A DNA stretch of 64,000 nucleotides from Mycolicibacter algericus DSM 45454 (GTDB lineage: Bacteria; Actinomycetota; Actinomycetes; Mycobacteriales; Mycobacteriaceae), in assembly GCF_002086455.1 (NCBI RefSeq), contig NZ_MVHC01000007.1, positions 62,001 to 126,000 of the forward strand, in the 5' to 3' direction. Shown in pieces: positions 36,818 through 45,189 of the stretch. The notes under the pieces are model-generated. The model was not told the origin of the DNA. It ran no database searches and saw only the letters and a program-made list of their open reading frames with translations. The translations under genes were made by a program, and so were the position numbers. The number at the start of each line of letters is the position of its first letter. Position 1 is the stretch's first letter.

Positions 36818-38032
36818 ATGCAACGATCCGGTAGGCCCGCAGTGGGTTCGTGGACCGAGCACTATGGGCTCGGCACCGGCCCGGTCTCGTTCGCCGACTC
36901 CACCTCGCCCGAGTTCTACGAGGTCGAGCGCGAGGCGGTGTTCAAACGAGCCTGGCTCAACGTCGGCCGCGTCGAGGAGGCGCCCGACCACGGCAGTTAC
37001 GTCACCAAGGAGATCGAAGCGGCCCGGGCATCGGTCATCCTGGTGCGCACCGACGGCGGGGTTCGCGCATTCCACAACGTCTGCCCGCGGTGCGCCACGA
37101 AGCTGGTCTGGGACGACTTCCCGGACCGCGAGACCGCCGGGCAATGCCAGGAGTTCACCTGCAAGCGCTGCCGCGGCAGCCACGGATTCGACGGTGCCAA
37201 GCCGGACCTGATCGCAGTCCACTGCGACATCTGGAACGGCTTCGTCTTCATCAACTTCGCCGCCGAACCGCGGCAGGGTCTGCGCGAATTCCTCGGGCCG
37301 ATGATCACCGGTCTCGACGACTACCCGTTCGAGAAACTGACCGAACGCTACGACTGGGTGGCGCACAACAACAGCAACTGGAAGATCTTCGCCGACGCGT
37401 TCCAGGAGTACTACCACGTGCCGGCGCTGCACTCGCAGCAGGTTCCCGCCGCGGTGCGAGTGCCCGATGCCGGCTTCACCTGCGGTCACTTCCAAGTCGA
37501 CGGGCCGCACCGGTTGGTGTCCACCGCCGGGCGGCGCCGCTGGTTGCTGCCGCCGGAGTACATGTACCCGATCGAGCGCGCCACCCGCAGCGGACTGGTC
37601 GGTCCTTGGGAGACCCCCGATATCGGTGAGATACCGGCCGGGGTGAACCCGGGCGGCATCGAACCATGGGGGATCAGCAACTTCCAGATCTTCCCCAACA
37701 CCGAGATCCTCATCTACGGCGGCTGGTACCTGCTCTACCGGTACTGGCCCACGTCGCACAACACCCACCGGTTCGAGGCCCACACCTACTTTCACCCGGC
37801 CCGCACCGTGCGTGAACGCATCGAACACGAGGTTGCCTCGGTGGTGCTCAAGGAGTTCGCACTTCAGGACGCCGGCATGCTCGGCGGCACCCAAGCCGCG
37901 CTGGAGTACGGCATCGTCGACGACTTCCCGCTCAACGATCAGGAGATCCTGGTCCGGCACCTGCACCAGGTGGTCAACGACTGGGTGGACGACTACCGGC
38001 GCGACCACGTCGGCGCGGGAGGGCCCCGGTGA
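36818..38032 (+). CDS. Oxygenase B: Rieske-oxygenase paralogue with a four-cysteine CxxC/CxxC site
   Basis: A 404-aa protein aligned along its whole length with oxygenase A (for example RAWLNVGRVE, HNVC, KLVWDD, REFLGPM, GPHRLVSTAG, FQIFPN, YWPTSH, LNDQEIL.RH). The mononuclear iron site EYYHVPALHS (H200, H205) is kept. At the Rieske site the CxH and CxxH pairs are replaced by C89-P-R-C92 and C115-K-R-C118, and about 20 residues that follow in A are absent. The four cysteines could bind Fe as in rubredoxin, a [2Fe-2S] cluster or zinc. AGGGAGG precedes the ATG. Its stop overlaps the small partner gene. Function unknown. Confidence 0.85.
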   Translation: MQRSGRPAVGSWTEHYGLGTGPVSFADSTSPEFYEVEREAVFKRAWLNVGRVEEAPDHGSYVTKEIEAARASVILVRTDGGVRAFHNVCPRCATKLVWDDFPDRETAGQCQEFTCKRCRGSHGFDGAKPDLIAVHCDIWNGFVFINFAAEPRQGLREFLGPMITGLDDYPFEKLTERYDWVAHNNSNWKIFADAFQEYYHVPALHSQQVPAAVRVPDAGFTCGHFQVDGPHRLVSTAGRRRWLLPPEYMYPIERATRSGLVGPWETPDIGEIPAGVNPGGIEPWGISNFQIFPNTEILIYGGWYLLYRYWPTSHNTHRFEAHTYFHPARTVRERIEHEVASVVLKEFALQDAGMLGGTQAALEYGIVDDFPLNDQEILVRHLHQVVNDWVDDYRRDHVGAGGPR

Positions 38033-38364
38033 CCGCCAAGAAGCTGCCGAGCGCCTTCGCCGAGCTGGAGAGGTTCGCCGAAACCTGGTGCTTGCCAACC
38101 GAAACCGAACGATTCAGTCAGCGGCTGGCCAGCACCATCCCGGAGCTGCGGGTGTTCTACGACGCGTTCTTCCCGCGGTTGGAGGAGGCGATCGACTACT
38201 GCGACAAGTTCGCCCTCGACGAGCTTCCCGAGGACGCGCTCAACCTGCTGCACCTGATCTATTCCCTGGTCATGGTGGCCATGGCGGTCGAGGTCATGCA
38301 CCAGCCCGCCCCCGTCGACGCCGCCGACGCGGTCATGATCCGCACCCGCTGGCCCGTTCCGTGA
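38029..38364 (+). CDS. Oxygenase-associated small protein (copy B)
   Basis: A 111-aa paralogue of the small protein beside oxygenase A. Shared signature: WCLPTETER, FYDA, E.A.DYCDKFALDELPEDALNLLHLIYS, QP..D and a C-terminal PVP. The GTG start overlaps the oxygenase B stop (GTGA), so translation is coupled. No known domain recognised. Conservation of the two cysteines (WC and YC) and of the DELPED core in both copies suggests a specific binding surface. Confidence 0.75.
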   Translation: MTAKKLPSAFAELERFAETWCLPTETERFSQRLASTIPELRVFYDAFFPRLEEAIDYCDKFALDELPEDALNLLHLIYSLVMVAMAVEVMHQPAPVDAADAVMIRTRWPVP

Positions 38365-38398
38365 CCGCCGGAGTGCCCTGCCCGAAAGGACGCAGCCG

Positions 38399-39244
38399 AT
38401 GAGTCTGCTCACCATCAACAAACTCACCTCCTCGGTGGGCGCCGAGGTCATCGGTGTCCAGCCGGAACGACTGGTCGACGACGATCACCTCAGCGCCGCG
38501 GTGCTCGAGGCGCTGGAGGGCAACGGGGTCCTGGTGTTTCGGGATCTGCATCTTGAGCCCACCGACCAGGTGGCGTTCTGCGGGCGGCTGGGCAGCGTGG
38601 ACTTCTCCTCGGACGGCCACCACGAGGTGGCCGGGATCTACCCGATCACGCTGAACAGCGCGAAGAATTCCGCCGCGAGCTACCTGCGCGCCACGTTCGA
38701 CTGGCACATCGACGGTTGCACGCCGATGGGCGACGAGTGCCCGCAGAAGGCGACCGTGCTCTCCGCGGTGCAGGTCGCCGAGCGGGGTGGCGAGACCGAG
38801 TTCGCCAGTTCCTATGGCGCCTACGACCTGCTCACCGACGAGGAGCAGCACCGCTTCGGCGCCCTGCAGGTGGTGCACTCGCTGGAAGCCTCTCAGCGCC
38901 GGGTCACCCCCGACCCGACACCGGAAGAGCTCGCGAGGTGGCGGGCCCGGCCCACCCACACCCATCCGCTGGTGTGGACACACAACACCGGTCGAAAGTC
39001 ATTGGTGCTGGGCGCCTCCGCCGACTACATCGTCGGCATGGATCTCGACGAGGGGCGCGCGCTGCTGACCGAACTGCTCGAGCGCGCCACCGTCCCCGAC
39101 AAGGTCTACCGCCACAACTGGTCGGTCGGCGACACCGTCATCTGGGACAACCGCGGCGTGCTGCACCGCGCCGCCCCGTACGATCCGGACTCCCCGCGGG
39201 AGATGCTGCGCACCACGGTGCTCGGCGACGAGCCCATCCGGTGA
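38399..39244 (+). CDS. TauD/TfdA-family Fe(II)/2-oxoglutarate dioxygenase
   Basis: A 281-aa enzyme. The iron facial triad is H103-x-D105 (FDWHIDGC) and the distal H256 (NRGVLHRAAPYDP), followed by R267/R271 for 2-oxoglutarate. N-terminal VLVFRDLHL and WDNRGVLHR are typical of TauD/TfdA. Hydroxylates an unactivated carbon, coupled to succinate and CO2 formation; substrate unknown. It follows small protein B by 34 nt, with GAAAGGA about 9 nt before its ATG. Confidence 0.92.
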   Translation: MSLLTINKLTSSVGAEVIGVQPERLVDDDHLSAAVLEALEGNGVLVFRDLHLEPTDQVAFCGRLGSVDFSSDGHHEVAGIYPITLNSAKNSAASYLRATFDWHIDGCTPMGDECPQKATVLSAVQVAERGGETEFASSYGAYDLLTDEEQHRFGALQVVHSLEASQRRVTPDPTPEELARWRARPTHTHPLVWTHNTGRKSLVLGASADYIVGMDLDEGRALLTELLERATVPDKVYRHNWSVGDTVIWDNRGVLHRAAPYDPDSPREMLRTTVLGDEPIR

Positions 39245-39332
39245 CCCGGCGGGAGCCGGTGTGTCAGAACGGTCGGCGATACGGTCTACTTGGCGTGGCG
39301 GTCAAGGCCTTTAGCGTCCAGGAGGAGACCAC

Positions 39333-40481
39333 ATGACCGAGTTGTCCACCGAGAGTGAGCTGTTCGTCGCGACCGCGCGGGCGTTTCTCGACAAGACCGC
39401 GGCGATCAGCGCGCAACGCGAGCTGCACGCCCAGGGCCGCTCCTATGACCCGGCGTGGTGGAATCGGGCTGCTGAACTCGGCTGGGCCGGCCTGCTGGTG
39501 CCTGAGGAGCTCGGCGGCGGCAGCGTCTCGGCAAGCGGTCTGCACGACCTGGCGGCGATCGCCGAAGCGAGCGGGCGCACGGTGGGCCCGGGGCCGCTGT
39601 ACCCGGTGAGCACCGTGCTGGCCGGTCTGATCGACGCCGACAACGCCGACGCCCACGCCGAGAGCATCGCCGCGCTGGTAGCCGGGGAACAGGTGGGCAC
39701 CTGGGCTGCGGATGAACCGGGTCGGGCCTTCCGCCCGCATGCGCCGAGCGCTACCGCCACGGCCACCACGAAGGCCGCCGGAACCGGTTACCGGCTCAAC
39801 GGCGTCAAGGACCGGGTCGAGGCCGGCGCGCAGGCAGACCTGATTCTCGTCGGCGCCCGCACCGACGACGGCGCGCTGCAGCAGTTCCTGATCCGCTCCG
39901 ACGCCCCGGGCGTCACGGTGCGCCCGCAGACCTGTATCGACCTGGTGAAGCAGTACGCCCGCATCGAGTTCGACGACGTCGAGGCCGAGGTGGTCGTCGG
40001 CACGGCCGCGCAAACCGCGGCCCTCATCGACCGGCAGACCCAGGTCGGCATCGCGCTGGCGTGCGCCGAATCCGTCGGGATCCTGGACGCCGTGCTGGCG
40101 CTGACCATCGAGTGGTGTCGCGACCGCTACAGTTTCGGCCGGCCGCTGGCGTCCTACCAGGCGCTCAAACACCGGCTTGCCGACATGACCATGTGGCTGC
40201 ACGCGGCACGCGCCATCACCGCCGGCGCCGTCGACAAGATCGCCGCGCGCACCCCGGACGCCGGGATGTGGGCCAGCGCCGCCAAATCCTATCTGGGGGA
40301 GCACGCCGGCCTGCTGGTCCAGGAGTGCATCCAGCTGCACGGCGGTATCGGCGTCACCTGGGAGCACGACCTGCACGTCTATCTGCGGAGGATCACGTTG
40401 TACCGCAATCTGCTCGGCACCCCGGGCGAGCATCACCAGGCGATCTTCACCGCCGCGAACTCGACGGAGCCCGCCGCATGA
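39333..40481 (+). CDS. Acyl-CoA dehydrogenase, subunit 1 of a probable heteromer
   Basis: A 382-aa flavoprotein of the FadE type. N-terminal helix domain, RDRYSFGRPLASYQALKHRLADM and the C-terminal HGGIGVTWEHDLHVYLRR are typical of the short subunit of heterotetrameric steroid/side-chain acyl-CoA dehydrogenases in actinobacteria. AGGAGGAG precedes the ATG. Overlaps the second dehydrogenase by 4 nt. Paired, overlapping ACAD genes usually form alpha2beta2 enzymes with one active site per dimer (family knowledge). Confidence 0.88.
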   Translation: MTELSTESELFVATARAFLDKTAAISAQRELHAQGRSYDPAWWNRAAELGWAGLLVPEELGGGSVSASGLHDLAAIAEASGRTVGPGPLYPVSTVLAGLIDADNADAHAESIAALVAGEQVGTWAADEPGRAFRPHAPSATATATTKAAGTGYRLNGVKDRVEAGAQADLILVGARTDDGALQQFLIRSDAPGVTVRPQTCIDLVKQYARIEFDDVEAEVVVGTAAQTAALIDRQTQVGIALACAESVGILDAVLALTIEWCRDRYSFGRPLASYQALKHRLADMTMWLHAARAITAGAVDKIAARTPDAGMWASAAKSYLGEHAGLLVQECIQLHGGIGVTWEHDLHVYLRRITLYRNLLGTPGEHHQAIFTAANSTEPAA

Positions 40482-41719
40482 GCCAGACCGCCGCAACCGA
40501 GCTCAGCGTGGCGGAGTTCGCCGCCCGGGCGCGTGCCTGGCTGGCCGACAACATGCCGCGGCTGGACCCCCAGCAGCCGCCGCGCAACGGTCGTGACGAC
40601 GAGGGCGCCTGGCAGCGTGCCCGCGAACTCCAGCGACGCCTCTACGAGGGTGGCTTCGCCGGGATCTGTTTCCCGCGCGAATACGGCGGCCTCGGACTGG
40701 ACATCGGCTACCAGAAGGCCTTCGACGTGGAATCCGACGGCTACGAGATGCCGTTGATCCTCAACGTCCCGACCTTCACCATCTGCTGCGCGACGCTGCT
40801 CGACACCGGCAGCGAGGAGCAGAAGCGCGAGCACATCGGCGCCGCGCTACGCGGTGACGAGGTGCTCGTCCAACTGCTCTCGGAGCCCAGTGGCGGGTCG
40901 GATCTGGCGGGGCTGATCACCCGCGCCGACCGCGACGGCGACGGCTGGGTGATCAGCGGGGCCAAGACCTGGAGCACCAGTGCCTTTGCCGCCGATTACG
41001 GGCTGCTGCTGGCCCGCACCGACGTGACGGTGCCCAAGCACGACGGCCTGACCATGTTCCTGATGCCGATCGACGCGCCCGGCGTCACACTGCGGCGCAT
41101 CGAACAGGTCGACGGATCCAACGAGTTCTGCGAGGAGTTCTTCGACGGACTGCGCCTCGGCGACGACGCGGTGGTCGGTGAGGTCAACAAGGGCTGGGAC
41201 GTCGCCTCCCGACTGTTGTTCCATGAGCGGCGCGCGGTCGGGCAGGGCTCGGAGTTCGCCAGCGGCCGCGGCGCCGAACGCACCGAGATGGCCGCCGGTG
41301 ACTTCCTCACCCTTGCCGCCGAAGCCGGGACCGCCGACGACCCGTTGACCCAGGACAAGATCGGCCGGGTGCTTGCCCGCCGGATGGTCCGCGACTGTCT
41401 CGTCGACCATGTCGGGCGTGCCATGCGCACCGGGGCGCTGCCGCCCGCCGCGGGCTCGCTCATCCGGCTGTTCCATTCCGACGTCACCTTCCTGGAGGTC
41501 GACACCGCCACCGAGGTCGCCGGCCCGCTCGGCGTCGTCGACGACGCGCAGTTGCTCAAGGTCGGAAAGCGGTACCTGTCCCGCCAGACGGTGGCGCTCG
41601 GCGGCGGCAGCAACGAGATGGCCCGCAATGTCATCGCCGAGCGGGTCCTCGGCCTGCCCCGTGAATACGCCGCCGACCGCGGCGTCCCGTTCAACCAGGT
41701 CCGACACAACAGGGCCTGA
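40478..41719 (+). CDS. Acyl-CoA dehydrogenase, subunit 2 of a probable heteromer
   Basis: A 413-aa acyl-CoA dehydrogenase. Visible motifs: GICFPREYGGLGLD, VLVQLLSEPSGGSDLAGL, GWVISGAKTWSTSAFAADYGLLLART and the C-terminal ALGGGSNEMARNVIAERVLGLPRE. ATG 40478 overlaps the preceding stop (ATGA). The frame is open upstream but only through the preceding gene. It probably dehydrogenates a CoA-thioester of a branched or steroid-derived side chain with its partner. Last island gene before purM. Confidence 0.88.
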   Translation: MSQTAATELSVAEFAARARAWLADNMPRLDPQQPPRNGRDDEGAWQRARELQRRLYEGGFAGICFPREYGGLGLDIGYQKAFDVESDGYEMPLILNVPTFTICCATLLDTGSEEQKREHIGAALRGDEVLVQLLSEPSGGSDLAGLITRADRDGDGWVISGAKTWSTSAFAADYGLLLARTDVTVPKHDGLTMFLMPIDAPGVTLRRIEQVDGSNEFCEEFFDGLRLGDDAVVGEVNKGWDVASRLLFHERRAVGQGSEFASGRGAERTEMAAGDFLTLAAEAGTADDPLTQDKIGRVLARRMVRDCLVDHVGRAMRTGALPPAAGSLIRLFHSDVTFLEVDTATEVAGPLGVVDDAQLLKVGKRYLSRQTVALGGGSNEMARNVIAERVLGLPREYAADRGVPFNQVRHNRA

Positions 41720-41740
41720 CCGCGGCACGCGCGAGCACGG

Positions 41741-41746
41741 TAGCCT
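41741..41746 (+). promoter_or_regulatory. -10 box of purM (leaderless)
   Basis: TAGCCT, then 7 nt, then the purM ATG. purM therefore carries its own promoter, which would let it be expressed despite the island between it and purF. Confidence 0.6.
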
Positions 41747-41753
41747 TACCGCG

Positions 41754-42845
41754 ATGACGGATCCCGCAGCACATTCGAGCGCCCAGGGCGTCACCTACGC
41801 TTCGGCCGGTGTGGACATCGAGGCCGGTGACCGGGCCGTCGAACTGTTCAAGCCGCTGGCCGCCAGGGCGACCCGGCCGGAGGTGCGGGGCGGGCTCGGC
41901 GGGTTCGCCGGGCTGTTCGCCCTGCGCAACGATTACCGCGAGCCGCTGCTGGCGTCCTCCACCGACGGGGTGGGGACCAAGCTGGCGATCGCCCAGGCGA
42001 TGGACAAGCACGACACCGTCGGCATCGACCTGGTCGCGATGGTGGTCGACGACCTGGTGGTGTGCGGTGCCGAGCCACTGTTCCTGCAGGACTACATCGC
42101 TGTCGGCCGCACGGTGCCCGAACGCGTCAGCGCGATCGTGTCCGGTATCGCCGAAGGCTGCGTGCAGGCCGGCTGTGCGCTGCTGGGCGGCGAGACCGCC
42201 GAACACCCCGGACTGATGGAACCGGATCACTACGACATCTCCGCGACCGGCGTGGGTGTGGTGGAGGCCGACGACGTGCTGGGACCGGACCGGGTTCGCC
42301 CCGGCGACGTGCTGATCGCGATGGGCTCCTCGGGACTGCACTCCAACGGCTATTCGCTGGCCCGCGCGGTGCTGCTCGACATCGACCGGATGAACTTGGC
42401 CGGCCATGTCGAGGAGTTCGGCCGCACCTTGGGCGAGGAACTGCTGGAACCGACCCGCATCTACGCCAAAGACTGCCTGGCGCTGGCCGCCGAGACGCAG
42501 GTGCGGACCTTCTGTCACGTCACCGGTGGCGGGCTGGCCGGCAACCTGGCCCGCGTCATCCCGGACGGCTTGATCGCCGAGGTGGATCGGGGCACCTGGA
42601 CGCCCGCGCCGGTGTTCGGCATGATCGCGCAGCGCGGCCGGGTGAGCAGGGCCGAGATGGAGAAGACGTTCAACCTGGGCGTCGGCATGGTCGCGATAGT
42701 CGCACCGGAAGACACCGACCGGGCGCTTGCGATCCTGACCGCTCGCCATGTCGACTGCTGGCCGCTCGGCACAGTGGCCAAGGCCGGCAAGAGCGCCAGG
42801 GCCGGTGCCGGCGCCAAGCTCGTCGGGCAGCACCCGAGATTCTGA
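41754..42845 (+). CDS. purM: Phosphoribosylformylglycinamidine cyclo-ligase (AIR synthetase)
   Basis: A 363-aa ATP-dependent enzyme closing FGAM to aminoimidazole ribotide. Motifs: YASAGVDIEAGDRAV, LLASSTDGVGTKLAIAQ, MVVDDLVVCGAEPLFLQDY, LLGGETAEHPGLM and CHVTGGGLAGNLARV. The ATG is set by the leaderless promoter and by the N-terminus of known orthologues. In M. tuberculosis it follows purF directly. Confidence 0.97.
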   Translation: MTDPAAHSSAQGVTYASAGVDIEAGDRAVELFKPLAARATRPEVRGGLGGFAGLFALRNDYREPLLASSTDGVGTKLAIAQAMDKHDTVGIDLVAMVVDDLVVCGAEPLFLQDYIAVGRTVPERVSAIVSGIAEGCVQAGCALLGGETAEHPGLMEPDHYDISATGVGVVEADDVLGPDRVRPGDVLIAMGSSGLHSNGYSLARAVLLDIDRMNLAGHVEEFGRTLGEELLEPTRIYAKDCLALAAETQVRTFCHVTGGGLAGNLARVIPDGLIAEVDRGTWTPAPVFGMIAQRGRVSRAEMEKTFNLGVGMVAIVAPEDTDRALAILTARHVDCWPLGTVAKAGKSARAGAGAKLVGQHPRF

Positions 42846-42868
42846 CGACGGGCGCTACGCCGCAGTGC

Positions 42869-43036
42869 TCAGCGACGCCAGTCGTCGTCGCCGCTCCACG
42901 AGTCGTCGCCGTCGTGGTTGGATTTGTCAGACCCAGCCAGCTCACGTTGTAGCTGGGTGAAATCGGTGGTCGGTGAGCTGTATTTGAGCTCACGAGCAAC
43001 CTTGGTCTGCTTCGCCTTAGCCCGGCCGCGGCCCAT
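42869..43036 (-). CDS. DUF3073 small protein (Rv0810c-like)
   Basis: A 55-aa protein beginning MGRGRAKAKQTKVARELKY and ending in an acidic SWSGDDDWRR tail, with basic N-terminal and acidic C-terminal halves, as in the DUF3073 family conserved beside purM in actinobacteria. GAGGGGG about 8 nt upstream serves as ribosome binding site. Function unknown. Convergent with purM (23-nt gap). Confidence 0.9.
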   Translation of the reverse strand: MGRGRAKAKQTKVARELKYSSPTTDFTQLQRELAGSDKSNHDGDDSWSGDDDWRR

Positions 43037-43184
43037 GGGGGGACCCCCTCGCGCAATAACGGAGCGGCCCCAACAAGCAGGCGGCTCCGATCTGAGTGTG
43101 TGTATTGTCCTGCCGACAGCTTACCGTGCCGCGCGCGCGACTGCCGACCAGGCCTGTGAGGTGTGACGCCCGTCAACTCCGGGA

Positions 43185-44264
43185 TCAGGCCCGGCCGCGC
43201 AGTCGGTCGACGGCGACCCGTCCCGCGCCCGGCGCATCGGGCGGCGGCATCGATTCGGCATCGATCACCGCGCTGACCTGCCCGTCCGGCCCGGTCGACA
43301 GGGGTGTCTCGGCCGACAGCCCGCGCTTGAGCAGTGCCAGTGCGATCGGGCCCAGCTCGAAGTGGTCCACCACGGTGCCCAGCCGGCCCACCGGGCGCCC
43401 ACCGGAAGAGATCGGGTCGCCGGTCGACGGCCGGTCCACCGATCCGTCCAGATGCAGCAGCACCAGCATCCGAGGCGGCTTGCCCAGGTTGTGTACCCGC
43501 GCCACAGTCTCCTGCCCGCTGTAGCAACCTTTGTCCAGGTGCACCGCGCCGACGCCGGGACCGCCGATCCAGTTCAGCTCGTGCGGGATGCTGCGCTCGT
43601 CGGTGTCCAGTCCCAGCCGCGGCCGCCGCGCCGCCACCCGCTCGGCCTCGTAGGCCCAGATACCGGCCGGCTTCACCCCGGCACGTGCCAGCCGGCGCTG
43701 CCAGTCGCCCTTCTCGGCGCGCGGCACCACCAGCTCCAGCGCGTGCTCGCCGGGGCCACGCCGCACGAAGCCGTCGGCGTCTCCGATCGCCACCGCCGCC
43801 TCGCCGGGCGGCGCGGCAACGCCCAGTGCGTCGAGCACCGCGGGGTCGGCGAGGCGGGGGCCCAGCAGTGACAGCACCGCGAGATCTGCCGGTTGGATCG
43901 TCACGTCGGCCCAGAACACCATCTTGCGAAGGTGTTCGGTCAGCGGATCGCCCAGCCACGGCTCGGTGTCGAGGTAGGTGCGCCCGCCCAGTTCGGTCTG
44001 CACCCAGTGATTGGTGATGCGGCCCTTGCCGTCCAGGGTCAGGTTCTCGGTGGTGGCGCCGTCAGCCAGCTCGGCGACGTGCTGGGTGCACAGCGTGTGC
44101 AGCCACGTCTGGCGCTCCGAGCCGCTCACGGTGAGCGCCGCGCGATGCGAACGATCCACCAGGACGGCTTCGGTTTGGGCGCACCGCTGTTCGCCGAACG
44201 GATCGCCGTAGTGCCAGATCGCACCGGCGTCGGGCCCGGAATCTGGGGCGGGGACGGCAGGCAC
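43185..44264 (-). CDS. ygfZ: Folate-binding YgfZ/GcvT-like protein
   Basis: A 359-aa tetrahydrofolate-binding protein of the GcvT superfamily (Rv0811c-like) that helps iron-sulfur enzyme assembly or repair. The signature KGCYSGQETVARVHN is present near residue 240. The N-terminal domain has the aminomethyltransferase-like fold with DRSHRAALTVSG. It diverges from pabC. The 148-bp gap to DUF3073 downstream holds no gene; it is GC-rich with no clear terminator. Confidence 0.93.
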   Translation of the reverse strand: MPAVPAPDSGPDAGAIWHYGDPFGEQRCAQTEAVLVDRSHRAALTVSGSERQTWLHTLCTQHVAELADGATTENLTLDGKGRITNHWVQTELGGRTYLDTEPWLGDPLTEHLRKMVFWADVTIQPADLAVLSLLGPRLADPAVLDALGVAAPPGEAAVAIGDADGFVRRGPGEHALELVVPRAEKGDWQRRLARAGVKPAGIWAYEAERVAARRPRLGLDTDERSIPHELNWIGGPGVGAVHLDKGCYSGQETVARVHNLGKPPRMLVLLHLDGSVDRPSTGDPISSGGRPVGRLGTVVDHFELGPIALALLKRGLSAETPLSTGPDGQVSAVIDAESMPPPDAPGAGRVAVDRLRGRA

Positions 44265-44310
44265 ATGTCAACTCTACGGAGCCGCTACGCTCAGGGTCTA
44301 TGCCCGGTCG

Positions 44311-45177
44311 ATGCCCGCCGATGACGTCGTGACCATCGTCACCGTGGGCGGCGGCCCGGTGGCCGCGGACCGCCCGTTGTTGCACGCGGACGACCTGGCG
44401 GTGTTGCGCGGCGACGGGGTCTTCGAAACGCTGCTGGTGCGCGATGGTTCGGTCTGTCTGCTCGAGGCCCACCTACAGCGGTTGGCCCGTTCGGCGGAGC
44501 TGATGGATCTGCCCGCGCCGGATCTGGCCGCGTGGCGAGACGCCATCGACACGGCGGTGCGGCAGTGGACGACGGCCGGCGAGGGGGCACTGCGGCTGAT
44601 CTACAGTCGCGGCCGGGAAAGTGGCTCCCAAAATGACCCGCAGCCAACCGCATACGTGATGATCACCCCGCTGCCGGCTCGCATCATCGCGGCACGGCAA
44701 GCGGGCGTGACGGCGCTGACCCTGGACCGCGGTGTGCCGGCGCAAGGAGAGCCGATGCCGTGGCTGCTGGCCGGCGCCAAGACCCTGTCGTACGCGGTCA
44801 ACATGGCCGCGCTGCGCCACGCCGCCAGGCAGGGCGCCGACGACGTGATCTTTGTCAGCTCCGACGGCTTCGTTCTGGAAGGCCCGCGCTCCACCGTCAT
44901 CTTGGTGGAACCAGGACGGTTGATCACCCCGCCCTCGTCGCAGCCGATTCTGCGCGGCACTACCGCCGAGGCGCTGTTCGAGGTGGCGCGTGGCGCCGGG
45001 TACCGCTGCGAGTACATGCCGCTGCGCGCCGCGGACCTTGTTGCCGCGCAAGATATCTGGCTGGTCTCGAGCATCACCCTGGCTGCGCGGGTGAACACCC
45101 TGGACGGCCGGGTGCTCAACCCGCGAATGCCCGGCGAAGAGATCAGCGGGCTGGTGGACCAGGCCATCGGCCGTTGA
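44311..45177 (+). CDS. pabC: Aminodeoxychorismate lyase-like PLP enzyme (class IV aminotransferase fold)
   Basis: A 288-aa fold-type IV PLP enzyme (Rv0812-like). It has LLHADDLAVLRGDGVFETLLV, the PLP lysine in GAKTLSYAVNMAALRHA, and the late DIWLVSSITLAARVNTLDG. Could make p-aminobenzoate for folate, fitting the folate-binding YgfZ neighbour; branched-chain or D-amino acid transaminase activity cannot be excluded. Start is uncertain: ATG 44311 or GTG 44329. A TACGCT box at 44286-44291 would start a transcript near 44300, only about ten nt before the ATG. Confidence 0.85.
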   Translation: MPADDVVTIVTVGGGPVAADRPLLHADDLAVLRGDGVFETLLVRDGSVCLLEAHLQRLARSAELMDLPAPDLAAWRDAIDTAVRQWTTAGEGALRLIYSRGRESGSQNDPQPTAYVMITPLPARIIAARQAGVTALTLDRGVPAQGEPMPWLLAGAKTLSYAVNMAALRHAARQGADDVIFVSSDGFVLEGPRSTVILVEPGRLITPPSSQPILRGTTAEALFEVARGAGYRCEYMPLRAADLVAAQDIWLVSSITLAARVNTLDGRVLNPRMPGEEISGLVDQAIGR

Positions 45178-45189
45178 CGCCGCGGCCGA

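Noticed and set aside
28092-41740. The island as an integrative element or transposon
   Set aside because: No integrase, transposase, tRNA target, or flanking direct or inverted repeats were seen at either end; it can be called an insertion only by gene-order comparison.
44300-44332. Ten-codon upstream ORF (ATG 44300 to TGA) before pabC
   Set aside because: It overlaps the two candidate pabC starts and has no distinctive sequence; the TACGCT spacing is suggestive but insufficient to call a leader peptide.
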